A DNA stretch of 64,000 nt from Achatina immaculata (GCA_009760885.1 CM019701.1:37276697-37340696); one strand, 5' to 3'; shown: positions 1 to 12,299, counted from the stretch's first letter. Notes: generated by a model from the letters alone, not told the origin. Numbers and translations: made by a program.

Positions 1-277
1 ACAGTGGCTCCCAACTGGTGGTCCGGGTAACCCGAAGTAGGAGTCCGTGGCAAAGACTCAAGGTCCCTTTTTTTCACTGTGAAATGTTTAATAAGCGATG
101 CGGAAGTAACTGTTCGGAACGAAAATATTTTGGTCCATTAGTTGGGTACCCCAGGTACCCATTTCTTGAGATTGTGTTGATCCCAGTGTCGTTCGTCCGA
201 AGAAAAAAAAAACAGCCTCTCTGTGAAATCAAAGCAGGGACCTTCTGATGGGTACTAACCACTACATCACCAGCCAG

Positions 278-490
278 TCAGTCATTTGCATGTCCCTTGC
301 GGAACTTTGCCTCCCTAACAGCACTCCTGCAGGCCTCTCGGTTGTGAGCAACATGCCCTGCTGCTGCTGATGCATCCATTTGCAGATTATCAACGATATC
401 TTGCAGCCATCTTCGCCTTGGTCTTCCTCTCTTTCTTTTTCCCATTATGTACCCTTCCAAGACGGTCTTCTTTAAATTATCATGACGTTT
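278..490 (-). mobile_element. LINE-C 3' end fragment
   Basis: The minus strand encodes the C-terminal tail of a LINE reverse-transcriptase ORF, with the family's GKRKRGRPRRRW and REA-rich end. The same tail recurs at 8911, 13850, 36931, 37795, 39064, 40214 and 41036. This copy ends next to a short (GACT)n-like tail (cagtcagtc on the plus strand), unlike the (AATG)n tail of most copies. The 5' part is missing. It is a dead remnant, not a host gene. Confidence 0.8.
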
Positions 491-684
491 AATGTGTCTA
501 TATAACTACGCCACCACCGCTCCAATATATCCTATATCATCAGGGCTACCACGATATCAAATAAAAGTCAAGTTAAAACATGTGAAACAAATGCCAGTAA
601 CACTATATGATACAGGTAAAACAAGCATCAAAATAAACAAAGGTAAACAAACAAACACAAATGCAAAAATAAAAATAGTTCATA

Positions 685-1375
685 AGAGGAAATCAGTTGC
701 CTTAATACTCAGTGGGTACAAAGACAAATATAAGAAAATCGGCTGCCTTAATACTCAGTGACTACAAAGACAAATATAAGAAAATCGGCTGCCTTAATAC
801 TCAGTGACTACAAAGACAAATATAAGAAAATCGGCTGCCTTAATACTCAGTGGGTACAAAGACAAATATAAGAAAATCGGCTGCCTTAATACTCAGTGAC
901 TACAAAGACAAATATGAGAAAATCGGCTGCCTTAATACTCAGTGACTACAAAGACAAATATAAGAAAATCGGCTGCCTTAATACTCAGTGACTACAAAGA
1001 CAAAAAAAAAAAAAAGGAAATCAGCTGCCTTAATACTCAGTGGGTAAAAGACAAAAAAAAAAAAGGAAATCAGCTGCCTTAATACTCAGTGGGTACAAAG
1101 ACAAAAAAAACGGAAATCAGCTGCCTTAATACTCAGTGGGTACAAAGACAAAAAAAAAAAAAAGGAAATCAGCTGCCTTAATACTCAGTGGGTACAAAGA
1201 CAAAAAAAAGGAAATCAGCTGCCTTAATACTCAGTGGGTACAAAGACAAAAAAAAAAGGAAATCAGCTGCCTTAATACTCAGTGGGTACAAAGACAAAAA
1301 AAAAAGGAAATCAGCTGCCATACTACTCACTGTGTACAAAGACAAACATGAGGAAATCGGCTGCCTTAAGGTAGT
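685..1375. repeat. 46-bp tandem repeat array (about 14 units)
   Basis: Units read approximately 'gctgccttaatactcagtg' followed by a 'tacaaagacaaa' block. The first half of the array has units ending 'tataagaaaatcg'. In the second half this end is replaced by runs of 8-13 A, which changes the unit length to roughly 46-52 bp. Open frames through it on both strands are by-products of the repeat. Confidence 0.9.
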
Positions 1376-2442
1376 GTACAAAGAAAAAACTGAAGAGACA
1401 TGTTCACTGACCTGTAACATCATTGTATGAATAATATCACAAGATCCAAAAACATTCGCCTGCCAGCTCTACAAACTGCATGATTCCGTGAATGCACAGA
1501 CGCGTCACTTGGAAGCGGTTAACGGAGAAGCGAGAGAAGTAGCTATGTCACAGAAGCTAGCATTGTTGCACACACACACACATCCTTGTTTTACTGCACG
1601 AGGTCTCCCTCTCTTATCATGAAAATCGTTCCTATGTTAGGGCTAAGCTGAAACTCTATACTAGAGGCAAACTGAAGGACCAGTCTCGGACAGCTAGTCC
1701 CTGATATCTCCCCACCCTCACATAAAACTTTTCCCCAGCTCATCAACTGACAATATGCTACCTATGCTGTACAAATAAGCACACAAACACGAAATGTTCG
1801 TGATAACTCTCTAACGAAACTCACTTGTTTCGCAAGAAACGTGTTTGGTTTTTGACGACTTCTGGCTGGCTAGTTCCAAGTTCACATTTTTACTTCGCTT
1901 TCGACCCCAAGTTTGTTTTTTTTTCCCCTCGTTACTTTTTCCTTCTATACAAGCTGACACTTCCAGCTGCACAAATCGGAAGCCATGACCTCGATCTATC
2001 ATTATTATTATTTTCATTGAGCCCATACTGTAAAGGTTAGGTTTTCGATTACAAGCCACCTGATGCTACCATGGCTACCATATAAACAAGCTGATTGCCG
2101 CCATGGTGTAGTATCGGAGTAAATCTGCCGTGACATCCGTTTCAGAGCTAAAAGTAGGGCGTATTGAGAGCTATCAACAAAGCACGTCGTTGGCTATTGA
2201 AACGTATTACTGCAATAATACAGGTGTTCAGTTTTGGAGGCAAAGGAAACTGCAAATGTTAAAAAAAATTGCTTTCTAGACTGACAGGCGTTTCTGCTTC
2301 AGTATCTAACTACCGTCTTCTAATAAGCTTTATAAGCATGGTTTTTCTTGATATCTCAATCACTGACCCGCTCGGCCGAGGTGGTACAGGTTTACCCTGG
2401 GTTCTAATAATCTTTACCGCTGGTGTTTTTCTAGTTAGATTT
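1376..2442. other. Non-repetitive stretch with no gene recognised
   Basis: Contains a short CA run near 1568-1580, a T-rich stretch near 1915-1935 and only short unsupported open frames. No splice-bounded coding homology was recognised on either strand. Confidence 0.5.
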
Positions 2443-3462
2443 ATCAAGACATGAGATGTGGGCTGTGTGACTATCAAGACATGAGATGTGGACTGTGTGA
2501 CTATCAAGACATGAGATGTGGACTGTGTGACTATCAAGACATGAGATGTGGACTGTGTGACTATCAAGACATGAGATGTGGACTGTGTGACTATCAAGAC
2601 ATGAGATGTGGACTGTGTGACTATCAAGACATGAGATGTGGACTGTGTGACTATCAAGACATGAGATGTGGACTGTGTGACTATCAAGACATGAGATGTG
2701 GACTGTGACTATCAAGACATGAGATGTGGACTGTGTGACTATCAAGACATGAGATGTGGACTGTGTGACTATCAAGACATGAGATGTGGACTGTGTGACT
2801 ATCAAGACATGAGATGTGGACTGTGTGACTATCAAGACATGAGATGTGGACTGTGTGACTATCAAGACATGAGATGTGGACTGTGTGACTATCAAGACAT
2901 GAGATGTGGACTGTGTGACTATCAAGACATGAGATGTGGACTGTGTGACTATCAAGACATGAGATGTGGACTGTGTGACTATCAAGACATGAGATGTGGA
3001 CTGTGTGACTATCAAGACATGAGATGTGGACTGTGTGACCATCAAGACATGAGATGTGGACTGTGTGACTATCAAGACATGAGATGTGGACTGTGTGACT
3101 ATCAAGACATGAGATGTGGACTGTGTGACTATCAAGACATGAGATGTGGACTGTGTGACTATCAAGACATGAGATGCGGACTGTGTGACTATCAAGACAT
3201 GAGATGTGGACTGTGTGACTATCAAGACATGAGATGCAGACTGTGTGACTATCAAGACATGAGATGTGGACTGTGTGACTATCAAGACATGAGATGCGGA
3301 CTGTGTGACTATCAAGACATGAGATGCGGACTGTGTGACTATCAAGACATGAGATGCGGACTGTGTGACTATCAAGACATGAGATGTGGACTGTGTGACT
3401 ATCAAGACATGAGATGTGGACTGTGTGACTATCAAGACATGAGATGTGGACTGTGTGACTCT
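2443..3462. repeat. 30-bp minisatellite (about 34 units)
   Basis: Perfect or near-perfect head-to-tail copies of a 30-bp unit (atcaagacatgagatgtgga plus ctgtgtgact). There is one 2-bp deletion near 2706 and rare substitutions, mostly near 3175-3360. Because 30 is a multiple of 3, several frames on both strands stay open and simulate proteins of 260-330 residues with a 10-residue period. I read these as artefacts: they have no splice context, no recognised domain and equally open frames on both strands. Confidence 0.95.
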
Positions 3463-3479
3463 AGTCTTGAGTCCCTTCT

Positions 3480-4015
3480 CATGTAATTTTCAGCGTTGAG
3501 GGGACGCCATGATAGGAATCGGCGATTTGCTTCATTTAATAATGGGATCTTTACGTTTTCTGTAATTTCCATCTTCGCCTCTTACGTGGGGCCTCCTCTC
3601 TGTTTCCTGCAATTATTAGTGTTAATATTTCCTGTGGTATACTGTTTTGCAGTAGTCATGTAATTTGTCCACACCATTTAACTTGCTGTTTCTGGATACA
3701 GTTTAGTACTGGTGTTACTCTAACCCTCGCTCTGATGGTGTCATTTCTGATTTTGTCTCTTCTTGTTACATTGAGTATTCTACTTATGCATCTCATTTAT
3801 AATTTTTTTTTTAAAATTTTATCATTTTTTTAAAATTTGGCTGTTAGCATCTATGTTTGACACAGAGTTGGATGGAAATGTGTTGAATAGTGCTCTTTTC
3901 ATTTCAGCTGTGATTTATTTGTTTTACATTAAAGACATCATTTGTTAACTGTCTTCCTTTATTTCCTCTATTCTCACTATATTCTCTCTACATTTCAGCA
4001 CTGATTTGTCTAGAG
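3480..4015 (-). mobile_element. Decayed LINE C-terminal fragment
   Basis: The minus strand reads through frame breaks as the C-terminal region of a LINE ORF2, with an arginine-rich 'RRILNVTRRDKIRN'-like segment followed by 'VTPVLNCIQKQQVKWCGQ'. This matches the usual R-I-x-x-I-x-x-x-D-x-I-R-N and K-W-F-G-H end region. It has stops and no RT core. It abuts the 30-bp minisatellite. Family not resolved. Confidence 0.55.
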
Positions 4016-4429
4016 TATACTGTATACAATGGTATTTGAAATGCTTCATTTATTTCAAAGACTGATCAGGAAGATCTTTGTTGGAATTTCTTATCTGGCA
4101 ACAGTCATGACTTTTCAAAAATACTTATTAAATTTTTCTGGATTTTGCCTTCTCTTCTTATAAGGTACTTTTCTTTGGGGGAAAAGACCAAGAGGATGAC
4201 AACTGGTGACAGATATGAATAAGAATGAGTTTCATGAGACTCGTTTGAAAAAAAGCATTTTTGATATTCCAACAATGGCCTCAAGCACATGCATAAATGT
4301 AACTCTTTCACATGGTAGTACATCAATGTAAAAGTCACATGAAATGAGAAATTCAAGATATAAGATAACAAATAAGAGATATGACATTACATGCCCATTT
4401 TCTCAAACATATGTTATTAGACTTTCAAC

Positions 4430-4670
4430 GACAAGTTTCATCCTAGAGTTTCACTAGTTCAAGAGAAAACCAACACACAAAACATAAGTTTCAAGCTAAA
4501 ACTTAGCTATTTCAAGAGAAAACCAACACACAGAACATAAGTTTCAAGCTAAAACTTAGCTATTTCAAGAGAAAACCAACATACAGAACATAAGTTTCAA
4601 GCTAAAACTTAGCTATTTCAAGAGAAAACCAACATACAGAACATATAAGTTTCATCCTAAAGTAACAAGT
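4430..4670. repeat. 53-bp tandem repeat (about 4 units)
   Basis: Units of about 53 bp start 'gtttcaagctaaaacttagc' and contain 'agagaaaaccaacacacaga'. The first and last units are diverged. No coding potential was seen. Confidence 0.85.
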
Positions 4671-4914
4671 AGAACATAATCAAGTTTCCAAGTTTTTGTC
4701 CTAAAGCTCAGCTGGTTCAAATGAAATCTAATACATAGAATATTACCAAAACTGCAAAGCTTAGCAGTCATTAGCAAAGAGCATTTATAGAAACAACATA
4801 AAACAAAACAAACAAGGGAGTGTCATACATTCAGTGTACCTACATACACCCATGTATGGATAGATATGTCATTAATTCAAAGTGCATATATACTTTTTTG
4901 GAACACTATATATA

Positions 4915-5339
4915 TATATATATGGATGGGACTATGTTGTCCACCATAACGGCAAACTGGCTGCAAGTAAATCAGGAGCCTATGCAACCACCACTTCGAA
5001 CATGAGAGAATGGAAATGCGGGTAGCGTCATAAGCAATTTCTTGATTAGTGGAGCAAGGCAACTCGTATGGGATCATTGTGACAGACTCCCAAAGCATGT
5101 TACGAAGAACTGAGAGACATTTTTTCCGCAGGGAGTGGGTCCAGCTTCCAGAGGGCTCCCATTTATCCAGTCTGACATGGATCTACTGGCCAGGTCATGC
5201 AGGAGTCAATAGCAATGAGAAAACAGACAAGCTAGTAGGCATGGCAGTGATTCAGAGTACCCTCAGAAAGGACAAGGAAGGGACTGCTGCGAGCCACTCT
5301 GGACAGGCTGCATATGGAGGATGACATCTTGGTGAATGA
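4915..5339 (+). mobile_element. RNase H domain remnant of a retroelement
   Basis: Broken plus-strand frames read as an RNase H domain: 'GAYATTTSNMRMEM' (the E of the second motif), then 'IIVTDSQSMLRR' (the D motif), then 'SLTWIYWPGHAGVNSNEKTD' (the terminal H...N...D motif). At least one frame change lies near 5040. The remnant is cut at 5340 by a mariner insertion and may resume at 6263, where 'ELILECPKC' is readable. Confidence 0.65.
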
Positions 5340-6262
5340 TACAAGGGTCATAACGAAAGTCGTGAGCAAAAATTGTGTAAAAATCAGAATTTATAGATAG
5401 AGAAAATATAAATGTATCACCTTATCTGCATTTTTTACTTCACTTTTCAACATAATCTCCATTTCCCCGCACAGAATTTTTCCATCGCTTTGCAAGTTTG
5501 AAAATACCCTCCCAGCAGAATTCCATTTCAGCTGATTGAAGGCACAGATGCACTGCTTTCTGGAATTCTCTCCTGTGTCGTAGTGATGGCCTCACATTTG
5601 TTCTTTCACAAAACCGAAAAGATGGTAATCACTGGGTGCCAGGTCGGGGCTATAGGCAGGGTGTGGAAGAATTTCCCAACTTATTTTCTGAATGTCCTCA
5701 GTTGAGTGATGGTTTTTATCACAGATTTGTGATCTTCAGTCAACAAACGTGGGACCAAACGGGCATAAATATTTCTATAGCCTAGGGTGTCAATCATTTC
5801 CTGTACTGCATTGTGTCCTATTCCAAGATTTACAGTGATTTCAGATACTGTGACATATCTGTCTTCTTTAATGAAGTCGTCAACCCTTTCCATGTTGCGT
5901 TCAGTGGAGGCAGTTCGAGGGCAACTGCTGCATATCTTGGATGCTCGTGTTTCCATCTTTGAAATATTTCACCTACCTCCTAACACTGCTAGCAGCCATA
6001 CATCTCCATAAGCAAGTTGAAGTCTTTGACAAATTTCAGCAGCGGGGATTTCCTCTTTAATGAGGAACTCAATAACAGCATGTTGACGAAACGAAACTTC
6101 AGCACCCGCCATTTTGTTTCTGTTCCACACGGTCACGTGACGCATGTGACCTCTACATGAAGTGCAAAGGATGCAGTTAAGGTGATACATTTATATTTTC
6201 TCAATCTATAAATTATGATTTTTAAAAAAAGTTTGCTCATGACTTTCAGTATGACCCTCGTA
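5340..6262 (-). mobile_element. Mariner-like DNA transposon, decayed, with long TIRs
   Basis: Inverted terminal repeats of about 77 bp face each other at 5342-5420 and 6183-6260. The left end starts 'caagggtcataacgaaagtc' and the right end ends 'gactttcagtatgaccctcg', and both are flanked by TA. The minus strand encodes transposase pieces: an N-terminal HTH ('SFRQHAVIEFLIKEEIPAAE') and a second HTH ending 'ARLVPRLLTEDHK', the mariner R-x-V-P-x-L-L-T motif. The catalytic D,D(34)D region is mostly missing, so the copy is inactive at about 0.9 kb against the usual 1.3 kb. It sits inside an RNase H-bearing retroelement remnant. Confidence 0.85.
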
Positions 6263-6465
6263 GCAATCACATCAGGAGGATGACTGAGCTGGTGGAGTAG
6301 AGGGGAAGTGGACACTTTTCCAAATGGAGTGGATTAACGCATGTTACCCACAGCCAGTGTGTGACTGGTTCCACCAGCAGTCGCATGCTTCAGCAGGTAC
6401 TGGAATGGAAGGCGGAGCTTATACTCGAATGCCCAAAGTGCAGGTATGCCAGTCTCAGATTACAG
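6263..6465 (+). mobile_element. Possible continuation of the RNase H retroelement
   Basis: After the mariner insertion the plus strand reads 'QVLEWKAELILECPKCRYAS' with a C-x-x-C pair. Such a C-terminal segment is plausible for the element interrupted at 5340. Support is weak because frames are broken. Confidence 0.35.
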
Positions 6466-6469
6466 ACTA

Positions 6470-7440
6470 CACTCTAATGCAATGTTGGCCTTTTGCGACG
6501 AACTGTGTCCCTCAAAGCCATAAAACCCCACAGTAGTATTCCTTGTTGATTGTCTGACATATTCATAGCACACAATTTCAATGTGACTGAAAAAAACCAG
6601 TCAGCGCTGTCTTGAAATTGCTGTGGCTCTGTCGTGCTATTTAAGGTCTGGGAGATGACAGGGTCTTCCACTGTGAAGACTGGGTCTTAGTTTAAGGACC
6701 ATACCCATAAACCCATGATTCAACACCAGTTATGATTGTTTTTAAAAGTTTTCATCATTTTCAGCACATTCAAGCAAGTTACAAGCAGTCGAAATACGGA
6801 CCTGTCTTCTGGTCAGCTGAGAGCACTTCTGGCATAAATTTAGCTGAGACACATCTCATGCCCATATCATCCATAAGAATTGACTGAAGTGAACCAAAAC
6901 TAATGTGTAAGTCTTCAGGTAACTCACAAATAGTGATTCTGCAATTTTGCAGCACAGATGCGTGTAAGGTAAGGGGAAAATTCCCATTTCCATGCCATTA
7001 AGGCACACTGGGGAATACAGTATTAGGTCCGTATTTTCCATGACCTTCAGAACATGACAGTGTGATATGGTCAGTATCACACCTGGCCGCTTTACCTACC
7101 CAGATTTCTCTGGTACCCATTTTTAGAGGCTGGGTCAACCACTGGATCTTTTTGCTGTGTACTAGAAAAAATCCCACTGCTGGGACTGAACGTGGATGCG
7201 TGTACAAATTCAATATTTTCTTCAGTTTTCCTGGTTGCGGGTCTTCCAAACTGTTCGTCACTCTCAACATTTTCACAGCTATCTTTAACACGTTTATACC
7301 ATTCATAAACTTGTGTACGATTCATACACTCCATGCCCCACAGGCTACCTGTAATTTCAAGTATGTGTGATTGCACATTTTGTCATGTTTTGACAAAATC
7401 TGAGGCAAATTCATTGATCCGGTTTTTCTGACAAAAATAT
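6470..7440 (-). mobile_element. Second mariner-like element, heavily decayed
   Basis: The minus strand near 7180-7376 encodes a mariner N-terminal segment: 'MNRTQVYEWYKRVKDSCENV' followed by a 'DEQFGRPATRKTEEN' linker, the family's R-T-Q-V-x-E-W and G-R-P-x-T motifs. Downstream pieces such as 'LRDTVRRKRPTLH' near 6480-6530 fit the transposase C-terminal half. Multiple frameshifts are present and terminal inverted repeats were not identified. Confidence 0.65.
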
Positions 7441-7444
7441 GCAA

Positions 7445-8178
7445 GATAAAATAAACAGAGCTAACTCAGAACGCAAACAACATAGGACTAAAGATCAACA
7501 TAAGAAAGACAAAATTAATGAAGCAAAATGTGAACAATAGAAATGTACTCAGAGTAGATCGCAAGTCAGTGGAGGAGGTAAACGAATATCTTGGCAGTAG
7601 ATTAGTAGAAAATGGAGATAGCACAGAGGATATCAACAGCAGACTTACTAGAACAAACCAGGCTTTTACAATGCTGCAGACCATATGGAAATCTAAAAAA
7701 CTAAGCATGAAGACAAAAATCAGGATATTTAAGAGTAATGTTCTAAGTGTACTACTCTATAGAAGTGAATGCTGGAAAATCACCAAAACCATAGAAAACA
7801 AGTTGAATTCTTTCCAGACTAAATGTTTACGAAGAATTAGAAAAATATTTTGGCCAAACACCATAAGAAATATCTTGTTGGCAGAAATGCAGATGAAGCC
7901 ACTGACAGTAATTATTGAGGAAAAATGTTGGCGATGGTTGGGACATGTGCTCCGAATGACTGACAACTCATTACCAAAAATAGCACTAAGATGGACACCA
8001 CAGGGGAACAGAAGTGAGGGTAGACCAAATGAGACATGGAGAAGAACAACAGAGAGGATGTTGAGCAACAGAGGGCTCACTTGGGCAAGAGCAGAAAAAA
8101 AGGCAAAGGACAGGCATTTGTGGAAAACTCTTGCTGAAGCCCCATGTGCCCTGGGCACTTAAGGTTCAGAGAGAGAGA
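7445..8178 (+). mobile_element. LINE-A 3' fragment, 5'-truncated
   Basis: Encodes the end of the LINE-A RT ORF without its catalytic core: 'KLMKQNVNNRNVLRVDRKSV', then 'YRSECWKITKTIENK', then '[20 protein letters not shown]', then '[20 protein letters not shown]' and stop. It ends with an (AG)n tail at about 8164-8178. It corresponds to the last ~710 bp of the longest copy at 47041-50233. Confidence 0.9.
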
Positions 8179-8399
8179 GTTTTTTTAACATGACAATTGT
8201 GACAAAACAGATTCAGATACATCAAAACAAAACACTACTGTAAACAAAGCAGACAAGCTGGGGAGATGTGATTTATATCAAGTGTGCGGTATATGCCAAG
8301 GTCAACACCTGTATGTATCCACTTTGTTTTATCGGTTGGTATTGGAATTATGCCCTCAGCCCTCAGGTAGTTTTTGATCACACCATGTATGTGTGATTA

Positions 8400-8800
8400 A
8401 AAAAAATATCCACCCTCATTTATGCATGTGAAAAAACAACTAAGGAAATAGACAAGAAATTAGACTCTTTTGAAAACAAATGCCTAAGGAAAATACTCTG
8501 TATAATGTGGAACAAATTCAAGAACAACGTCGAGATAAGGCAGGTGAGCAAACAAACAACTTATATTATGAGTGATCAGGAAAAAGAGATGGAAAACAAG
8601 ATATCAAGTGGAACACAACAGGCTGCAGAAAAAGAAAACAACCGCATGAAACTCTAAAGAGGATGTTGTTAAGAGATGCCAGTTTAGTGGGCATAAAATC
8701 CCTTGATGAGGTTGAAAAGCTCAGTGAAAACAGAAATAACTTGGCAAACTAGCACGTGAGCCCTATGTGACATTTAACAGCACCACAAGAAGGATATAAG
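8400..8800 (+). mobile_element. LINE-D 3' fragment
   Basis: Carries the family end 'gggcataaaatcccttgatg' (about 8689-8708), the 'cgtgagccctatgtgacatt' segment and 'aggatataag', also seen at 17655, 34190, 55790, 59870 and 63235. Frames are broken. An (AT)n run follows at 8801-8822. Confidence 0.75.
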
Positions 8801-8910
8801 AATATATATATATATATATATACACACATATTTTTTTTCTGTTAACCAAGACAAAGATGATTTCATGCCTGAATAATCATGTAACCTTTTTTTTCATAAT
8901 AGTGTTTGTA

Positions 8911-9250
8911 TTAAGCTCTTGTAGTATAGATATAAAAAGAACAAATATATCTATACTACAAGAGCTTAATATTGAAGAATGCTGGCTAGTAAAGAGGATT
9001 AAAGAGAGAAAACTTAAATATTTTGGCCACATTAAACGTCATGATAATTTAGAGAAGACCGTATTGGAAGGATACATAATGGGAAAAAGAAAAAGAGGAA
9101 GACCGAAACGAAGATGGCTGCAAGACATCGTTGATGATCTGGAAATGGATGCAGCAGCAGCAGGCCATCTTGCTCACAACCGAGAGGCCTACAGGAGTGC
9201 TGTTTGGGAGGCAAAGTTCCGCAAGGGACATGCAAAGGAATGAATGAATG
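8911..9250 (+). mobile_element. LINE-C copy with inverted 5' end, TSD-flanked
   Basis: The plus strand encodes the LINE-C C-terminus ('LKYFGHIKRHDNLEKTVLEG', then 'GKRKRGRPKRRWLQDIVDDL', ending 'KFRKGHAKE') and ends in a GAATGAATGAATG tail. The first ~30 bp (8911-8940) are the reverse complement of 8945-8975, as in twin-primed insertions. The flanks are identical 10-bp direct repeats, AGTGTTTGTA at 8901-8910 and 9251-9260, read as the TSD. Confidence 0.9.
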
Positions 9251-9260
9251 AGTGTTTGTA

Positions 9261-9937
9261 TATATATAATATATATGTATATATAATGTAACAAAATAAT
9301 CATGTAACTTTCCCATTATACTCAATGGTTGCTTCATGCAAAAGCAGAATCAACTAAAATGCAAACTCTCCTGAGTCTCAATTATCGTTCTGTCTTTTCA
9401 AAATCTCTGATAATTTAAAGCGTATGCCTAAGCTGATATTGCACGATGATGGACATCACAGCAATTCAAAAGCACTACAGATAATTTAACATCAAAAATG
9501 TAATATGACAGCAAGTAAAAAAAGTAACTGCATTTTTGCTCTAAAAAAATTCTGTATCAAGTAACAGACAGTTGCACAACACATTTATGCCTTCCCTCTT
9601 TAGATATATATCTGTGACGGCATGTTGATCATTCTGAAAATATGTTGCCAGCAAAACTAGATCCAAGATGGCCAATCCTTTGAAAGCATGCATGAGAGAG
9701 GAACAGCATGCAGTTATTTGTTTCTTGAGTAGTGAGGATGAGAAACCTGAGATATTCATTACAGAATGAAGAGGCAGCATGAGGATATGTGCGTATCACT
9801 TCAGAAAGTATATAAGTGACACAGAAAGTTTAAAACTTGGGTGTCAAATATGGTTGCTGCAGCTTGCTCCAGCCAGACTCACATTACAAATATGCCTGAC
9901 ACTAAACTGAGGTGCAACAAATGAAAACAGCAGCGAG
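9261..9937. other. AT-rich stretch, nothing recognised
   Basis: Contains (TA)n near 9261-9285 and no coding segment with recognised homology or splice context. Confidence 0.5.
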
Positions 9938-10345
9938 GTGGATGAAGAACTGACGACTAGTCATAGCTCAGAATACTACATCATTCATGATGTGCTGCAG
10001 TACCAAAAGTCTCTGCCAGGTGGACATCAAACAAATAACCCCCAAACTGAAAGAACACTGTCAACAACAAACCACAGTCTTCAGGCTCCAGACAGGACAC
10101 TGCAGACCAAATGCTCATCTCCACAAGATAAAGGCTCCATCAACAGTCCAATGCATGTGCCAGACTCTTGAACACAAACTACAGACCTGCACTACACATA
10201 AAAACCTCAGAACCCAGAGAGAAGCATGGAGGAGAAATTCAGAGCTCCCTACAAAGACCTGCTGACAGCAGGATTCATGAAGGTAACCCAGCTCCCTGTT
10301 TAGAAAGTTGAGCAAATGAAACTGAACACAGAAGAAGAAGAAGGA
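9938..10345 (+). mobile_element. LINE-B 3' end fragment
   Basis: Reads 'QTTVFRLQTGHCRPNAHLHK' and 'CMCQTLEHKLQTC'. This corresponds to the post-RNase H tail of LINE-B at 45733-53419, which reads 'QVTIFRLRTGHSRLRSHMY' and then 'CTCAQVTQTVEHILQNC'. It ends with a GAAGAAGAAGAAG tail at about 10330-10342, the same tail type as the long copy. Frames are broken. Confidence 0.8.
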
Positions 10346-11212
10346 AAATCATTGTAAGCATGTTTGTGTAACTCTTATAGCATTATGAAGCTCAAGGAGA
10401 TGACTTCTATGACATATAGTCACTAGAGCTGAATGGTGGACACATTACTTCCAGCAAAAGACAATGCAAACCAGCAAGGAGCGATGACATTCTTCCTCAT
10501 CAAAACCAAAGAAGTTCCATACAACTTGGTCAGTCAGAAAATTAATCCCCACGCTCTTCTGGGACTGTTAAAAACAAATCCATACCCAGAGGAACCACTG
10601 TCAACACCCAAGCACACTGTGATCTGCTTGAGAACCACTTGAAACAGTTCTGATGTGTTGTTACAGCATGATAGCATGCAACTTCACACAACATATGCAA
10701 CAGCTCAATAAATTAAAGATCTCCATTTTGAGCATCTTTCTTACCCTGCATAATAACCTGACCCCACACCATGTGATTATCATGTGTTTGGACCCCTGAG
10801 TGAGGCTCTATGTGGGAAGAAGTTCAGTAAAGATGATGAGATAAAATGGGCAGTGTATAGGTGACTACAGGATCAGTCAGAAGATTTTTTTTTCCTTGAA
10901 GAATTCAGGCATTAGTGAAGCAGTGGCAGACCAGAACTTAACATAATGGGGACTAAGCTGAAATGTGATAAGGAGTTTTCAATATTTGTATATTTTATGT
11001 TAATTTTAAAAAAAAATACTGCGGTTACTCAGTGTTACAGAAAGACATTGCCTGGAATTGTATTGCATAGTGGAAACGGGGGAAAAAAACTGGGAGATTA
11101 TGCATTAACAAAACCAACACACAGAAGAAGGGGCATTGTTTTCAATAAAGAACATGTTGACCAGTATGACCATGGGGATTAAATGTCAGGTGAAAGGTTC
11201 AATGTGAACGCA
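10346..11212. other. No recognised feature
   Basis: Only short unsupported open frames. No homology, tandem repeat or splice-bounded exon was recognised. Confidence 0.45.
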
Positions 11213-12299
11213 ATGTATAAACTAGGAAAAAAGCAGGAACAGCTTTATTCCTTAACGAGCACATAGTTGTGTTGTTTCGGTGTGAACCTTAATCATACAA
11301 AAACAAAACAAAAAAAATGCAGAATGAAGAAACAGAGAAGATAAAATATAAATTCACATGAATAGTATGTAAAAAATAGGAATTGAAAAAATTAGAATAA
11401 AATAAAATGAATGAAACACTTAGCTATGACTTAAGTGTGTTCAAAAGTGCGCATGGTGGAGTGTAGAGAATGTTTAAATGGAGACTTGTTATGTGTGATA
11501 GGTGGGTCATAAATAAGTGAGAGAGAGAGAGAGAGAGTGTGTGTGTGTGTGTGTGAGTGAGTGCGTGAGTGATAAATAAGGAGGGGGATGGAGAGGCAGT
11601 GGAAAAAGGGAGAGAATTCACCAGCTCACTTAATGAGAACAGCAAATTCACTTATGAAATTTCTGACAAGTCTGTCAACTTTTTAGACATCAAAACATCT
11701 ACTGGCACAGATAGTCTTGTCACCTCTGCATTTTACAATCCCACTGACAGCCACACATATTTTACCTTTACACCTCCTCTCATCCTGATGCTTGCAAGAA
11801 CTCCACCCCATACTTCGACTTATCCATCCTCATTGCCTATGTCAAGATAACTTGGACTTTATGGATCAGTTCACCAAATTATTAGAATTTTTCTGTCATC
11901 ATCACCATCCAAAAAATGTCCTTCAGGAAGCATATAGCCATATCCAAAAAGTAAGCCATGAAAAGGCATTCAGAAAAAAAATCTGTTATCCCATTCCACA
12001 GAGTTAAATTAGTACTTCCTTTTCACCCACATGGTCAGGTGGTTAAGAAAAATCTTTATTGCCATCTGCCACTAATTCAGCTTGACCTCGATATCTCTGA
12101 TATCTTCTATGATCTACCCCTATTAGCATACAAATGAGAACCAAATCTTAAGGACATCCTCATCCATAGCCACCTGAAGTGGAACCTTGCATAAGTTGGC
12201 GCCTGAAAATATGATCGCCCTCACTGTGTTATCTGCCCTGTAGTCTGGGAAATGAAAACAATCACCTTTCCCAAAGCTATCTTCACTCTCCACGAGGGA

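Noticed and set aside
2443..3462. CRISPR array
   Set aside because: There is no spacer: units are directly contiguous, in a eukaryotic genome, and no cas gene is present.
2431..3486. Long open frames (about 260 and 330 residues) on both strands
   Set aside because: They are produced by the 30-bp tandem repeat, are open on both strands at once and have no domain or splice context.
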